This document shows, piece by piece, positions 11,681-24,000 of a stretch of DNA of 64,000 bases. The notes beneath the pieces were generated by a model that saw nothing but the letters and a program-made list of their open reading frames with translations, did not search any database and was not told the DNA's origin. Origin of the DNA: Bursaphelenchus xylophilus (Eukaryota; Nematoda; Chromadorea; Rhabditida; Aphelenchoididae); the NCBI GenBank assembly GCA_904066235.2, contig CAJFCV020000005.1, forward strand, positions 10,907,501 through 10,971,500, in the 5' to 3' direction. A program made the translations under genes and the position numbers. Position 1 is the first letter of the stretch; each line of letters starts with the position of its first letter.

Positions 11681-12182
11681 AGAAAGTGCATGGACATTTT
11701 TTTCCCCTCACACAGTGCATTTTGAACTTTTTCCCATGCTTGTCGCCAATGCACAGTGCATTTTTCTCTTTTCGCACTGTGCAAACCCCGAAAAGACCGT
11801 TTGCACTGTGCAGACATTTTTTGGCATCCGCACAGTGCATCTTGAACTTTTTCCCACGTTTGTCGCCAATGCACAGTGCATTTCCCCCTTTTCGCACAGT
11901 GCAAACCCCAAAATGGCCGTTTGCACTGTGCAGACATTTTTTGGAATCCGCACAGTGCATTTTGAACCTTTTCCCATGCTTGTCGCCAACGCACGGTGCA
12001 TTTCCCCCTTTTCGCACCGTGCAAACCCCAAAAAGACCTTTTGCACTGTGCAAATTCCTGGAGCCGCCGATATTTCAATGCACAGTGCAAAAACCAAAAA
12101 AAGCTTGAAATGCACGGTGCAAAAAAGAGAGTTTTTTGTGCACAGTGCGGACCGCGACAAATGTCCGTGCACTTTATGAAAA
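11681..12182. repeat. GCAC-N-GTGC array element with clear terminal inverted repeats
   Basis: The element begins CAGAAAGTGCATGGACATTT and ends AATGTCCGTGCACTTTATGA. Inside are three near-identical sub-blocks of about 120 bp carrying paired palindromes. It is the cleanest single unit of the array family in the window. Confidence 0.85.
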
Positions 12183-12290
12183 CACTTTTTACAGTCTGTA
12201 GGGAAAATAATGAGCACTCTGTCGCAGCGAAAATTACATCGCCGCCAAGAAAATGAATTGTGTCGCGCCTGCCCGCAACAATATACCAGT

Positions 12291-12540
12291 CACTTTGCTA
12301 TAATATTGTGCATGTCACACCTCCAGCCAGGCAGATTAAAGGGCCGGAAACAATTTTAGGGCGGGTGTCCCCACCCGCTGAACGCCCTTGTTTGCTCTAT
12401 GACATACGATAATTGTGGCGGAAAAGTGTGAGTCATTTTGAATATAAAAATAAAATTGAAAGGAGTGGCTTTAACGACTTCGGCTTGTAATGACCGAGGT
12501 ATTATGGAATATTTACATAGTGCATGAAGAAAAAGAATAA
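12291..12540. other. No gene seen; small GC hairpin
   Basis: Unique-looking sequence with a short stem, GCGGGTG-TCCC-CACCCGC, near 12361-12380. I see no gene in it. Confidence 0.35.
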
Positions 12541-12942
12541 CAGTCTGTCGGGAAAATAATGTGGAATTGTCGCATCAAAAATCGCATCGCCGGCGGGAAA
12601 ATTAATTGTGCCGCGGCAAAATCAAATTGCTTTTCACTTCAGCGACGCGATTAAAGCAGCGACTTTGTGCTCATTATTTTCCCGACAGACTAATATATCG
12701 ATCTGTCGGGAAAATAATGTGTATTTTTTGCAGCAAAAATTGCATCGCGCATCGCCTCTTCACGCGACATGTCCACATTATTTTCCCGACAAATTGATAA
12801 TACTATCATCGGTCTGTCGGGAAAATAATGAGCACAATGTGGCTGCGTCGCTGAGGTGAAAGGCAATTCGATTTTGCCGCGGCTTTCATTTTCTCGGCGG
12901 CAATGCGACAAACCCACATTATTTTCCCGACAGACTGATACT
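12541..12942. repeat. Three tandem CAGTCTGTCGGG inverted-end elements
   Basis: Copies at about 12541-12692, 12698-12799 and 12809-12942 are separated by only a few bases. They show both inner subtypes, GAGCAC and GTGGA/GTGTA. The left flank (GTGCATGAAGAA...AGAATAACAG) is the same as that of the copy near 1050, so part of this block is a copy of the exchanger-intron block or vice versa. Confidence 0.75.
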
Positions 12943-13184
12943 CTCCTACTCGGCACAACATCCTGAAATTTTTTTCGCCACCGCTCGATGTCCATTTTAA
13001 ATTTTCAATTGCATCTTTTTTTGATGATTAATCTTTGAAAACGACACATATGCTAAAAATATAGATGATTTACATACGCTTGAAAGGCTAAATATTCAAT
13101 TCTCTAGGCTATCACGCAATATTATAACATTATATTTCTGAATTCGCAGACCGCTCGGCTAGCCAAAGGCAATAAAGTTTCTCA

Positions 13185-14105
13185 AATGCTCCCCTTTTTG
13201 TCGTGGGGCCGCACCCTGCAAAAATCCCCATTTTGCACCGTGCATTTGACATTTTGCACTGTGCAACCGAAAAAATCGTATGCGACAAAAAAACATTTTC
13301 AATGGAGTCGCTGCGACGTTTTTGGCGCGATTTGCGCGATTAGGGAAAACGCACAGTGCAAAATGACTTGAATTGGGTTTGCACGGTGCAAAAAAGGGCA
13401 AAATGCACAGTGCAAAATGTTTACAAAAAACCGCACCGTGCAAAAGAAATGCGACAAAGCGCACCGTGCAAAGCGACTTGAAAACAGTCTGCACGGTGCA
13501 CGCCAAACTGAGATAGATAAGCTAAAACAGTCCGGTCAATGGATTGGAAATTTCCCAAAAAAAGACGCGAAAAAACTTTTGTCGGGGAAGAAATGGGGAA
13601 TTTTTGGGGCGAGAGAGTACGTTTTTGCGTGCAAAACCACTTGAAAACAGTCTGCACGGTGCAAAAAGGGCAAAATACACAGTGCGAAATGATTAGAAAA
13701 ATGTTTGCACGGTGCGAAAAATTAAGCGAAATGCGCAGTGCAAAATGTTTGCAAAAGTCCGCACTGTGCGAAGCAAATGCGACAAAACGCACCGTGCAAA
13801 GCGACTTGAAAACAGTCTGCACGGTGCAAACTGGAAAAAATGCACAGTGCAAAATGATTCGAAAAGGGTTTGCACGGTGCAAAAAGAGATGAAAATGCAC
13901 TGTGCAAAGTGTTTACAAAAACCGCACCGTGCGAAAGAAATGCGACAAAACGCACCGTGCAAAATGATTAGAAAAATGTTTGCACGGTGCAAAAAAGGCA
14001 AAATGCACAGTGTGAAATTATTCGAAAAAGGTTTGCACGGTGCGAAAAAATAAGCAAAATGCACAGTGCGCCGGAGACAAAAAGTCTACGAACTTTTGAA
14101 AAAAC
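13185..14105. repeat. GCAC-N-GTGC palindrome array
   Basis: About two dozen copies. GCACGGTGC/GCACCGTGC centres alternate with GCACAGTGC/GCACTGTGC. Spacers include AAAGCGACTTGAAAACAGTC and AAAATGATTAGAAAAATGTT. The right end, AAAAAGTCTACGAACTTTTG, is a version of the family terminus. An unrelated insertion of about 130 bp lies at 13505-13640. Confidence 0.85.
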
Positions 14106-14403
14106 GTAGCAAAAACAAATAAAAACAGCCATGTCATTTTCGGAGAACTGATGTAGCCACCCAAGAATAATCTGCTTACTATTAGAGCGGTTAGTGAACT
14201 ATCAGGGAGATAATCAGATTTCACGGGCGCATGCACCGATAAATGATAAAAATGAGCCCAACTTTTGAGACGGGTTGAGCTGTAAGCTTGCCGGGTATCA
14301 GATGTAATTTCAGAATATTCCCATGAGATGTCATTACAACCATCTACAGGATGGTTGTAATCCAAGCGATTTTTGGGCCGACGTTTTTTTTAAGGAAATG
14401 ATA

Positions 14404-14554
14404 TCAGTCTGTCGGGAAAATAATGAGCACAATGTCGTCGAGCCGATTGCGTCAGGTGAAAGGCAATTCAATTTTGCCGCGATACAATTCCTTTTCTCGA
14501 CGACGATGCGATTTTCGATGCGACAGAATGCTCATTATTTTACCGACAAACTGA
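14404..14554. repeat. CAGTCTGTCGGG inverted-end element, GAGCAC subtype
   Basis: TATCAGTCTGTCGGGAAAAT at the left is mirrored on the right, with only an AC/TA-type change (ATTTTACCGACAAACTGATA). The element is about 150 bp and non-coding. Confidence 0.75.
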
Positions 14555-14589
14555 TACTAGCAATTTGCAAAAATCAGCAAAACCCCCAT

Positions 14590-15215
14590 CTTCCAGGGTG
14601 CATTTGAAAATTTGCACTGTTGGGCTTGTACGGTGCAAAAAGACCGCACCGTGCGAAAGATTAGGCAAAATGCACAGTGCAAAGCGACTTGAAAACGGCC
14701 TGCACGGTGCAAAAAAATGGGAAATGCACTGTGCAAATTGACTGGAAAGGTTTTGCACGGTGCAAAAAAATACAAAATGCAGCATGCAAAGCGACTTGAA
14801 AAAGTTTCGAAAAGACCGCACCGTGCGAAAAATTGGACAAAATGCACCGTGCAAAGCGACTTAAAAACGGTCTGCACGGTGCAAAAAAGGCAAAATGCAC
14901 TGTGCAAAAGTTTCGAAAAACCCGCACCGTGCGAAAAATTGGGCAAAATGCACCGTGCAAAACGACTTGAAAGCGGTCTGCACTGTGCAAAAAAAGACAA
15001 AATGCACTGTGCAAAATGATTTGAAAATTGTTTGCACGGTGCTAAATTACTTGAAAAAAATGTTTGCACGGTGCAAAAAAGAGACAAAATGCACTGTGCA
15101 AAGTAACTGGAAAAGGGTATTGCACTGTGCAAAGTTTTCGAAAAGCCCGCACCGTGCGAAAAATTGGGAAAATGCACTGTGCGCAGGGACAAAAAATCTA
15201 CGCGTTTTTGAAAAA
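14590..15215. repeat. GCAC-N-GTGC palindrome array
   Basis: About 18 palindromes with spacers closely related to the 13.2-14.1 kb array (AAAGCGACTTGAAAACGGCC and relatives). It ends with AAAAAATCTACGCGTTTTTG, a diverged terminus. Confidence 0.85.
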
Positions 15216-16424
15216 GAAAGTGTAGTGCAAAATGCATCAAAATTACTCCATCAAGCACGCATAGTCGTCCAGAAATGACCTCCCATCACCTCTTCAATCA
15301 CTGCAACCCGCGCCCGATATTCGAAACCTCTTCCATTATTTTTTATTTACCCTTGCGATCAGTTTAGAGTGGAATTCGATCCGAAATTATGAATTCTTCA
15401 ACAGCTTAGCCACGTCGGGGAACTGTTTGTCTTGGGGGCACATTACTTTGTTTAGATTGGATTTAGGTGAAAGCTGACGCAAAATGAGGTAAATTTTGAC
15501 CTTGTTGAGCGATCAGAGAACTTTTTGGACCAAAATGACAAAAATTTGAACCTTTTTTTTGAGTTTTATAATAGAAACAATTTCAAAAAAAAATCTTTTT
15601 TTTTAATTTTGCCTTAGGCTGATAGCGGAATTCTCGAAGTGCGGCGCTCAGATTTCGATGAAACTTGGCCCAAATTTAGAATAATTTTTTCTAGGACACA
15701 TGGGAGACTTTTAGCTTGCCTTTTGCAGAAACGACCGAAATTTTTAGGTCGAAATTTGTTAAAAATTTTTTAATTTTTTTGCGAATTTTGGCATGAAAAG
15801 TTTCATATTTATTTCTACCGTAGAGTATAATATTTCCACAAAAAATCAATTTTTTCCCCGCAAAGCTGGCAAAGATATGGCCAAAAAGAGTTTTTGTCTG
15901 ACCTCTTCTCCGCTTTTCGCATGCTTTCTTGGTACCGAAAATCGTTGAATATCTTGGCTGCCCTTTCAAATTGCAAGCCAAAGCTGCCTAGAATTGATAT
16001 ACGGTCTATACCAAAAATGTGTCCAAAATTTAAAGAAATTCTGAGCTTCGCAAAATACACCCTTCCCCTTAATAAAGATGCTCTGCTATTGCTAAAACTC
16101 CCCCAAAAAGCCTAAAAATCAATCTGAAGCAACTTTGAAAGCGCACGGAATTCGCAGTGACCTTCCGATTTCTGTATCCTAATTCATCAAAAATTATATT
16201 TTATGGTCGTTTTGTCAACTTGTTTTTGTTACGATTAGATCAAAACCGGAAAAAAAATTATTTTGATTGGAGCATTATCACGAAAAGAGAAGAGGTTTCA
16301 AACAAGGACGAAAATCGCAAACACTTGAGACGCTTCAATTGTAAAATTATAAAAAAACCTCAAATTAGTACAATTTTTCACCCCAGTATCGTCCAGAAAA
16401 TCGCTGGAATCTCATTTTTAGCGT
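15216..16424. other. No gene seen; degenerate GGCCAT/CTCGCGC-type repeat inside
   Basis: About 15600-16060 is a diverged, end-less relative of the CAGGGGAAGT element (landmarks GGCCAAAAAGAG, AATATCTTGGCTGCC, AAACTTGGC). Nothing else can be supported. Confidence 0.45.
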
Positions 16425-17545
16425 ATGCACAGTGCAAAAAAGTCAGGGGGCGAGCAACAGGCCAAAAAATCAATTTGTACGGTGCAAATTGAACTTTCGT
16501 TTTTGCACAGTGCATGTGGGCTGATTTTTCGCGTTTGCACTGTGCAGAAAAAATGCAGGGTGCAAGGGACAGCCCAAAAACCCATTTGCACGGTGCAAAA
16601 AGCACGAAACTGCACAGTGCATGTCGCTGGGATGATTTTTGGCTTTTGCACTGTGCAAAGAAAGTCAGGATGCAAACGACAGTGCAAAAAAGCAAGAAAT
16701 TGCACAGTGCAAAGAAAACTTTTGTTTTTGCACAGTGCGTGTCGCCGAAAGGATTTTTGGCGTCTGCACTGTGCAGAAAAAATTCAGGGTGCGAGGGACA
16801 TCCCAAATGAGCTTATTGCACGGTGCAAAAAGCAAGAAATTGCACAGTGCAAAGGGAACTTTTGTTCTCGCACAGTGCATGTCGCGGAAATGGTTTTTTG
16901 ACGTTTGCACTGTGCAAGAAAAACTCAAGGCGCGAGCGACAGTCCAAAACAGCCATTTGAACGGTGAAAGTGAACTCTTGTTTTTGCACAGTGCATGTCG
17001 CTGAAAGGATTTTTGACGCATGCACTGTGCAGAAAAGTCAAGGTGCAAGCAACAGCCCAAAAAAGCCATTTGCACGGTGCAAAAAGCAAGAAGTTGCACA
17101 GTGCAAAGAAAACTTTTGTTTTTGCACAGTGCATGTCGCCGAAATTGCTCCAAATTTCATGGACATTTGCACTGTGCATTTTGCTTTCTTCGCGCGACAC
17201 GATCCTTTTCAAAACATTTTTGCACGGTGCAATTGTCTCAAACTTCGCGGCGGCGCAATGGAAAAAAGCTTGTGTCGGAGCGACTTTGATTGGAAAATCA
17301 AATGCACTGTGCAGACGAGTTTTTTCTTGCACGGTGCGGCGCACGGTGCAAAAAGCAAGAAATCGCACAGTGCAAGTGGGCTTTCGTTTTCGCACAGTGC
17401 ATGTCGCCCGAAATTGTGGTTGGCGTTTGCACTGTGCAGAAAAGTCAGCGTGCCTGCGACAGCCCAAAAAAGCCATTTGCACGGTGCAAAAGCAAGAAAT
17501 TGCACAGTGCGGAAAAAGTCTATGCACTTTATGAAAAAAATAACA
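16425..17545. repeat. GCAC-N-GTGC palindrome array with longer spacers
   Basis: At least 30 palindromes. Here many spacers contain TTTTTG...GCATGTCGC and AGGATTTTTGGCG blocks, recurring as a higher-order unit of roughly 120-150 bp. It is related to the array at 54.1-55.5 kb rather than to the 5.5 kb one. The right end reads AAAAAGTCTATGCACTTTAT, matching the family terminus. Confidence 0.85.
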
Positions 17546-18419
17546 GAATTTCTGCCTGCAGCCCTCTCAAAACCCTCTTTTCTGCTTCCTACACATGCAT
17601 AAATCTGCACTTTTCGTATATCATCGCAGATAACCATAGTAACCTCTCTCATCAACAACAACCCGCTCCAAAGCACCTGTCCACAAGTGTTCCTGACAAA
17701 AATGACCACTCAAAAATTCGAATAAACTTGGAAAAGGCGAGGTTTTTCGGAACGTACTCACTGTATCTATGGAAAATTCTCCTGACACCACCAAACAGGA
17801 GGGTTACTTCGGACGAACCTGGCTTCATTTACGGCCTCTTCTTCCTGTTTTTTTATCCGCCCGGCGGAAGAACATGAAAAGAGGTTTGTAAAAGAATCGA
17901 AAACGGAATTAATTATAAGGGCGGTGGGGAAAAGTTCAGTCATTGGCTTCAAGGGACCGAAAAAGGTCGAATTACGGTAAACTCCTGAAATTTCAGCCAT
18001 TTTGAGGTCGATTCCAAAGCCAAAAATAGCATCAACACCTGTTTACAAGCTTCGTGAAAATTTTGGACTCTAAAATGAGCGTTTTTTAGAGAAAAATTAT
18101 ATTGTACATGACAGCTCCAATTAAAACCATAAAATTTTGCAAAATTTCGTTTCTAATTGGCTTTAAAAAGATGTCTGTCACCTAAAAATAACTTGTTTTT
18201 GATTTCCAAGGACTTTAACAGGCCTCATTAGTTGTTTTGTAATTGTTTTACTCATATTTCTGCGCCCCACAACGAAAACAATTCGCTTGCAACAGAATGC
18301 CAAGAAAATATATTTTTCCGCCATTTTCTCGGATTTTTTGGTAGAACACGTTATTTCCAGTGTTTTTCGATAGATTTGAGTCGTTTGTTTGACAGGAAAA
18401 CTCGAAGACATCAGCAAAA
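17546..18419. other. Upstream region of isy-1; no gene seen
   Basis: AT-rich intergenic DNA carrying one copy of the dispersed motif TTATATTGTACATGAC at 18097-18112. The isy-1 promoter should lie here. No TATA-like or trans-splice site can be assigned firmly. Confidence 0.35.
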
Positions 18420-19664
18420 ATGGTAAGTTTGTTGTTTTAGTCAGACTTATCTTGGTTTAGGCCCGTAATTCAGAGAAAGCTATGACGGCCTTGGCCAGAT
18501 GGCGTCGGATGAAGGAAGAAGAAGAAAAAGGACCCATGGAGAAGCGGCCCAACGATGTCAGACTCTGTGATAAACTCGAAGATGCCGAAAGATATCGTCG
18601 AGAAGTTCTGGCTGATATAGCACGGAAAATCGCCAATATTCAGGTAATACTTTGACTTTTTTTGTTCGATTTTTAGATGAATAGCTGTGTCGAGACGTCA
18701 TTAAGCTATTCGTGCTTACCTTTTCCTTCTCTTGGTTGGATTTGTGGACGAGAAAGGCTGATTTATGTTATCCATTGCACCTTAACCAAAATTTTTTTAT
18801 ATTGTCTTTCCAGAATCCCGGTTTGGGCGAATTCAAAATCCGCGACCTCAACGATGACATCAACAAGATGATAAAGATAAAAAACGCGTGGGAGCGGCGA
18901 ATATCAGAGCTTGGCGGACCAGATTATAGGTAAGCCATCATTTAGTTATTTTTATTTTCAATTTTAGGAAATTTGCACCGCGCGAATTGGATAAAGACGG
19001 GAGAGAAGTCCAGAGCAACAGAGGATACAAATATTTCGGCGCGGCGAAGGATTTGCCTGGTGTCAGAGAGCTTTTCCAAAAAGAAATTGATGAAGATGAG
19101 GTAAAGAAGAGGGCGACGCGAAAGCAGTTGATAAAGAATGTGGATGCGCATTATTATGGGTACATGGACGAAGACGACGGATGGCTGATTCCGTTGGAGA
19201 AGCCGGAGGAAGAGAAGTCAATACAGAGATTGGAAGAGGAATGGGAACGAAGGGGTCCGGAGATGAATAAATCGAAAGATCTGGATGATAATATCTATCA
19301 AGTGGAGGAAGTAGGTGATTGTGAAGAAAGAAGAGATCTTTTTTGACTATTTGAAACTTGCTTCGGCCAGAATAACCTTTTATTTTCATGATTTTTGGCT
19401 AAAACTTTGATTTTATTATCTAAAATAATATAATTTTCGATGGATCTTTACGAAATCAGCGTCGAACTCGAAAAATTCTTTCTTTTTCAGGACTCTGATG
19501 ATGAAATGGAGCCGATCGATGTCAAAGAATCCGTGGTTTTGGGCGACGACGGCCGTGAAATGATCATCAAACATGTGATGGTACCCTCTCAAAAAGATAT
19601 CGAGGAGATGATTGTGGAGCGAAAGAAGCAAGCCCTACTCGCCAAATTTGTTGGTGGTGACTAA
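18420..19664 (+). CDS. isy-1: ISY1, spliceosomal NineTeen-complex-associated splicing factor
   Basis: ISY1 joins the catalytically activated spliceosome and supports step-1/step-2 fidelity. Exons are 18420-18422, 18461-18643, 18814-18929, 18968-19310 and 19491-19664; phases close to give 272 aa, near the usual ISY1 length. The first coding exon is only the ATG, spliced directly at ATG|GTAAGT. The conserved N-terminus [20 protein letters not shown] and [20 protein letters not shown] are plainly ISY1. [36 protein letters not shown] and [16 protein letters not shown] are further family signatures. The C-terminus is charged and coiled. swp-1, also a splicing factor, starts 234 bp downstream on the same strand, suggesting co-transcription. 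Confidence 0.95.
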
Positions 19665-19898
19665 TCCGTTGTTTATTTATTATTTACACTTGTTGAAACA
19701 TGATCTGAACATTGTAATTACATTGAAGTAAAGTTGATGAGGTTCGACTTGAATATTTGTATTTTCTCGGTAATTGGCCATGGATAATATCTTAAAATGA
19801 GTGAATTTAGAAATAAGAATGTATTTAGAATGTTTTCGGATTAGTGGCCATATTTGAAAGACGTCAGCATAAGAGTGCAGAGCAATTTTATCTTCATC
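19665..19898 (+). promoter_or_regulatory. Intercistronic region between isy-1 and swp-1
   Basis: 234 bp separate the isy-1 stop from the swp-1 ATG, within the range usual for nematode operons with SL2-type trans-splicing. The operon reading is inference. It contains AATAAG-like poly(A) signals, but the exact acceptor for a spliced leader cannot be fixed. Confidence 0.4.
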
Positions 19899-21016
19899 AT
19901 GCCATCTGATGATGTAAGTTTATTTTTTTTTTGTTTTTTCTTTGAAGTTTAGTGGACAACATGAACAAACGATGTTATAGGAGAACGAGGACTTTCTTGT
20001 TATTGGCTACGAGTCGCGTTTGTTCCCGCAAGACCCCGCGAACACCCGTTCCGATCAAGATCTTCTGATCCCCTGGAATGACGACGAATCCCTTCTAATT
20101 GATCGGTACGAACCCTTGTTAAGTCTTTGCTGTCCTGTAAAGAGCTTGGAATAGTCGAGAGAGAATTTATTTTTTACGATAAATGTTGCTAACGGGGGAT
20201 TTTCGCGTTTTCAGCCGACTTCTCATCTTCAACTTGGTCAAAGGTCGGAAATTCGGGTGAGTTTTTGATTATTTTGAAGCAAAACCATTTTTAATGCACT
20301 TGTTAAGGCGGGAAACCGCTTTTACCACGTATTTTATATAACTTTACAGTTCACGGTGCCTTCTTTAGACCAAATCTCGATGGATTTTCCAATTTTTTTG
20401 GAGTTTTTTGTATTTTTTTCATTGTAGAATATGATTTATTGAGGTCAAATACTTATATTAGTATTTTAGATGCCCGAAGATTCCCAGAGTATCCAAAAAT
20501 TCATCTTCATTGGTTGATCGTAAGTCCGAAAATTGGGAAAAACACTCGCGAAACGGATTAAAATTGAATATTTGCTGATAATTTTGATTTTTTCAAAAAA
20601 TTTTAGAGAAAAGGACCCTATTTTGTATGGATTTCAGGTTCGACTGCCGCCTATATCTCTTGGATCTCAGCGAAAAGACGATTGGAAAGCCGGGCAAGTC
20701 GGAGGAGACTGACAATCACGACGAACTCGAAGAGGAAATGTGCGAACAAGAGCGCTACAAAGACCTGGAAGCAAGAATCAAGCAGGACGAACGAGAGGAA
20801 CGCGAGGAAAAACGGAAACGCGCCGAAATCGCGTTCAATTATGATGAGGAGAAGATTAAAAGTGATGACGAACTGGAAGAAAGCGATGAAGAAGAGGCCA
20901 ATGAGGCTTATCAACCACCACAAGGGATAAAACTCCCAACAGGACTGGAATTGGTGGGATTTTTTGCGAATTGGCGATGATTTTTGTATTATTAGGGTGA
21001 ACCAAAAATTTTTTCC

Positions 21017-21049
<33 letters not shown>

Positions 21050-24000
21050 AATTTTGCAAAAAATGTAAACCAGTTAACAGGGGAAGTACTCCAAGTGCGA
21101 CGCTCAGATTTTCATAAAACTTGGCACAAATTTAGAATAATTTTCTCTAAGATATATGCGAGAATCCTAGCTCGCGCTTTGCAGAAACAACCGAGATTTT
21201 TAGATCGAAGGTCGACCTAAATTTTGGACTTTTTGCGGAATTTCGGCACGAAAAGTTTCATGCCTATTTCTACCGTAAAGGATAATGTTTCTCCAAAAAA
21301 TCAAATTTTTCCGCACGAAACTGCCAAAGTTATGGCCAAAAAACTTTTTTTTCTCTGACCGCTCTCGTTTAGCGTGCTCTCTTGGCGGCAAAAGTCGTTC
21401 AATATCTCGGTGGCGTTTGCAAAGCGCGAGCTAAAACTTTCAGGAATTGATATTTAGTTCATGCCCGACGTGTGTGCAAAATTTAAAGAAAATCTGAGCG
21501 TCGAACTTGGAGCACTTCCCCTGTAAGTTTCAAAGTGGAAAGGCCATTTGAATCTATAGCTTGAACCCATCTATCGGCAGCTTGTTCTGACCGATTGGGA
21601 AAACTGGAAAGTATTATTTTTCTTTGATGTAGGAGTCGAAATTAGGATAATCGATGGTGATGATTTCAAAAATGACATTCATTTTTTTGATCGTTACTAT
21701 TTTGCCGAAGTAGTACTGTAAAGTTAGTAATTTTTTAGATTTTTTCACAAAAAAAAGGTCAGAAATGTCTAGAGTAATATAAAAATTGCCCGTAGACTAT
21801 TTCACCTTGAGCCATGAAGAAAAAGAGAGAAAATAATCGGAATTTTTAATATCCAGCCAGTAAAAAGGTTACTTTTACATTATAGCAAGTCAAATTGGAC
21901 GATTGGGAAAAAAGACAATTGGGGAAACTGAAAACTATTATTTTTCTTCGATGCAAGTGTCGAAATTTGGATAATCGATGGTGATGATTTCGAAAATGAC
22001 ATTCAATTTTTTTTGATTGTTACTATTTGCCTTTTTAGGTAGTACTGTAAAGTAGTAATTTTTTGAATTTTTTCACAAATATTTGGTTTAGCGGTTTTCG
22101 ATAGTGCTGATTTCAAAAAACGAACAAGTTTTTCGGAATCAGCACTATCGAAAATCCCTAAATCGAGTATTTGTGAAAAAAAAATCAAAAAAAATACTAA
22201 CTTTACAGTACTGCTTTAGCAAAATAGTAACGATCAAAAAAATGAAAATCAGTGTCATTTTTGAAATCAGCACCATCGATTATCCTAATTTCGACACTTT
22301 CATCGAAGAAAAATAATAGTTTTCAGTTTCCCCAATTGTCTTTTTCCCAATCGTCCAATTTGACTTACTGTAATATAAAAGTAACCTTTTTACTGGCTGG
22401 ATATTAAAAATTCCGGTTATTTCTTTCTCTCTTTTTCTTGAGGGCTCAAAGTGAAGTGGTCCACGGACAATTTTTATATTACTCTAGGCAATTCTGACCT
22501 TTTTTGTAAAAAAATTCAAAAAAATTACTGACTTTACAGTACTATTTAAGGAAGATAGTAACGATCAAAAAATGAATGTCATTTCCGAAATCAGCACCAT
22601 CGATTGTCCTGATTTCGACACTTACATAGAAGTAAAATAATACTTTTCAGTTTCCCCTATATTACTCTAGGCAATTCTGACCTTCTTTTAGCCCGAGACC
22701 CAGCGCCACGGCCATTTGATCGAGAGAACCGCCAAATTCGTCGTTCTAAACGGCCCACAAATGGAGGTCATCATCAAGGCGAAGCACGCGCGCGACCGAA
22801 CCCAGAACTTTGACTTTCTGAACTTTGACAACCGCCTCTTCTCCTTCTACAAGTTTATGTGCAAATTGATCCGGGAAAAGAAATACCTCCCGGCGCCGCC
22901 GAAACGACACCCAAAACCAGGCGAAGCCTTCGTCCCACAGAAGCCGGAGAACTTTGTGAAGGACGAGGAGGTGTCCGACTCGGACAGCGACGGCGATTAT
23001 CTTCACCCTCTACTTTCTGGAGCACCTCTCAAAAAAGAACCCACAGAACCGATAAAACTACCGCCGTTGCCGAAAAGCATGAGTGAAATGGCAAAAGTAA
23101 GCGTCTGTGGGGATTTTGAAGGGAGTTGAGGCGATTGTATAGGAGAAATTTAAGAGTTTTTGACTATTTTATATTAGTTTATATTACTTTAGCTCAAAAT
23201 TTTTGATTTCTTGGTATAAAGTAATGTTGTTGAGCTTCCAGTCGAACCCATACTCATCCCTCTACGCGATACACTCCATTCAACCTCAAGAACCCCCGGA
23301 ACCACCCGTAGAACCAACCCCGTCGACATCGGAAGGCCTAGTATCATATGAAGAATCTCCGACGAAGCCTCAATGTTATGAGACCGATCCCACCGAGATT
23401 CACAATTATAACACATGGCATCAGAACTTTTATCAGCGACCTACCCCTTTTTATCCTGGACCACCGTTGGTCCCAATACAGCCCGAGAAAGAAGTGGTGG
23501 AGCAGATTAATTTGGCAGCCAGATATGTCGCTGTGAATGGAGCATACGCTGAGAGGAGGTTATTGGGTAAGTAATAAAGAGTGTGAAGATTAATTTTTAA
23601 CTTGGATTGGACAGTAATTTTGATTTTCAACCCGAAAAATGACAGGTTTTGACATCAGATGTCTAGTGTAATATAATTTTTTGGAAAATTGTACTGTTTT
23701 GATGGTCTAACGGGATTCTTTTGCAGATAACCGCACTCCACTCAGCTTCCTCTACCCCGACAACCCGAATATCATATTCTACCACACGAAAATACGGTAT
23801 TTTCAGTGCAAATTGAACCCCTATTCGGCCGCCTTCACCAAGAGCAAATATTTTTATATGATGGAAGGCAATGAAGCAGAGAATAACCATCAGAATGGAC
23901 TGACAAATTCAGCGAGAATTGGAGGACAGCACTATGATCAGCCATCGACATCAGTGGGATATAAAATTTTGGGAAATTCAAATGATTTGGGCGGAAGTGG

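Noticed and set aside
12361..12380. GC hairpin as a bacterial-type terminator or riboswitch
   Set aside because: Nuclear eukaryotic context, no adjacent gene and no T-tract.
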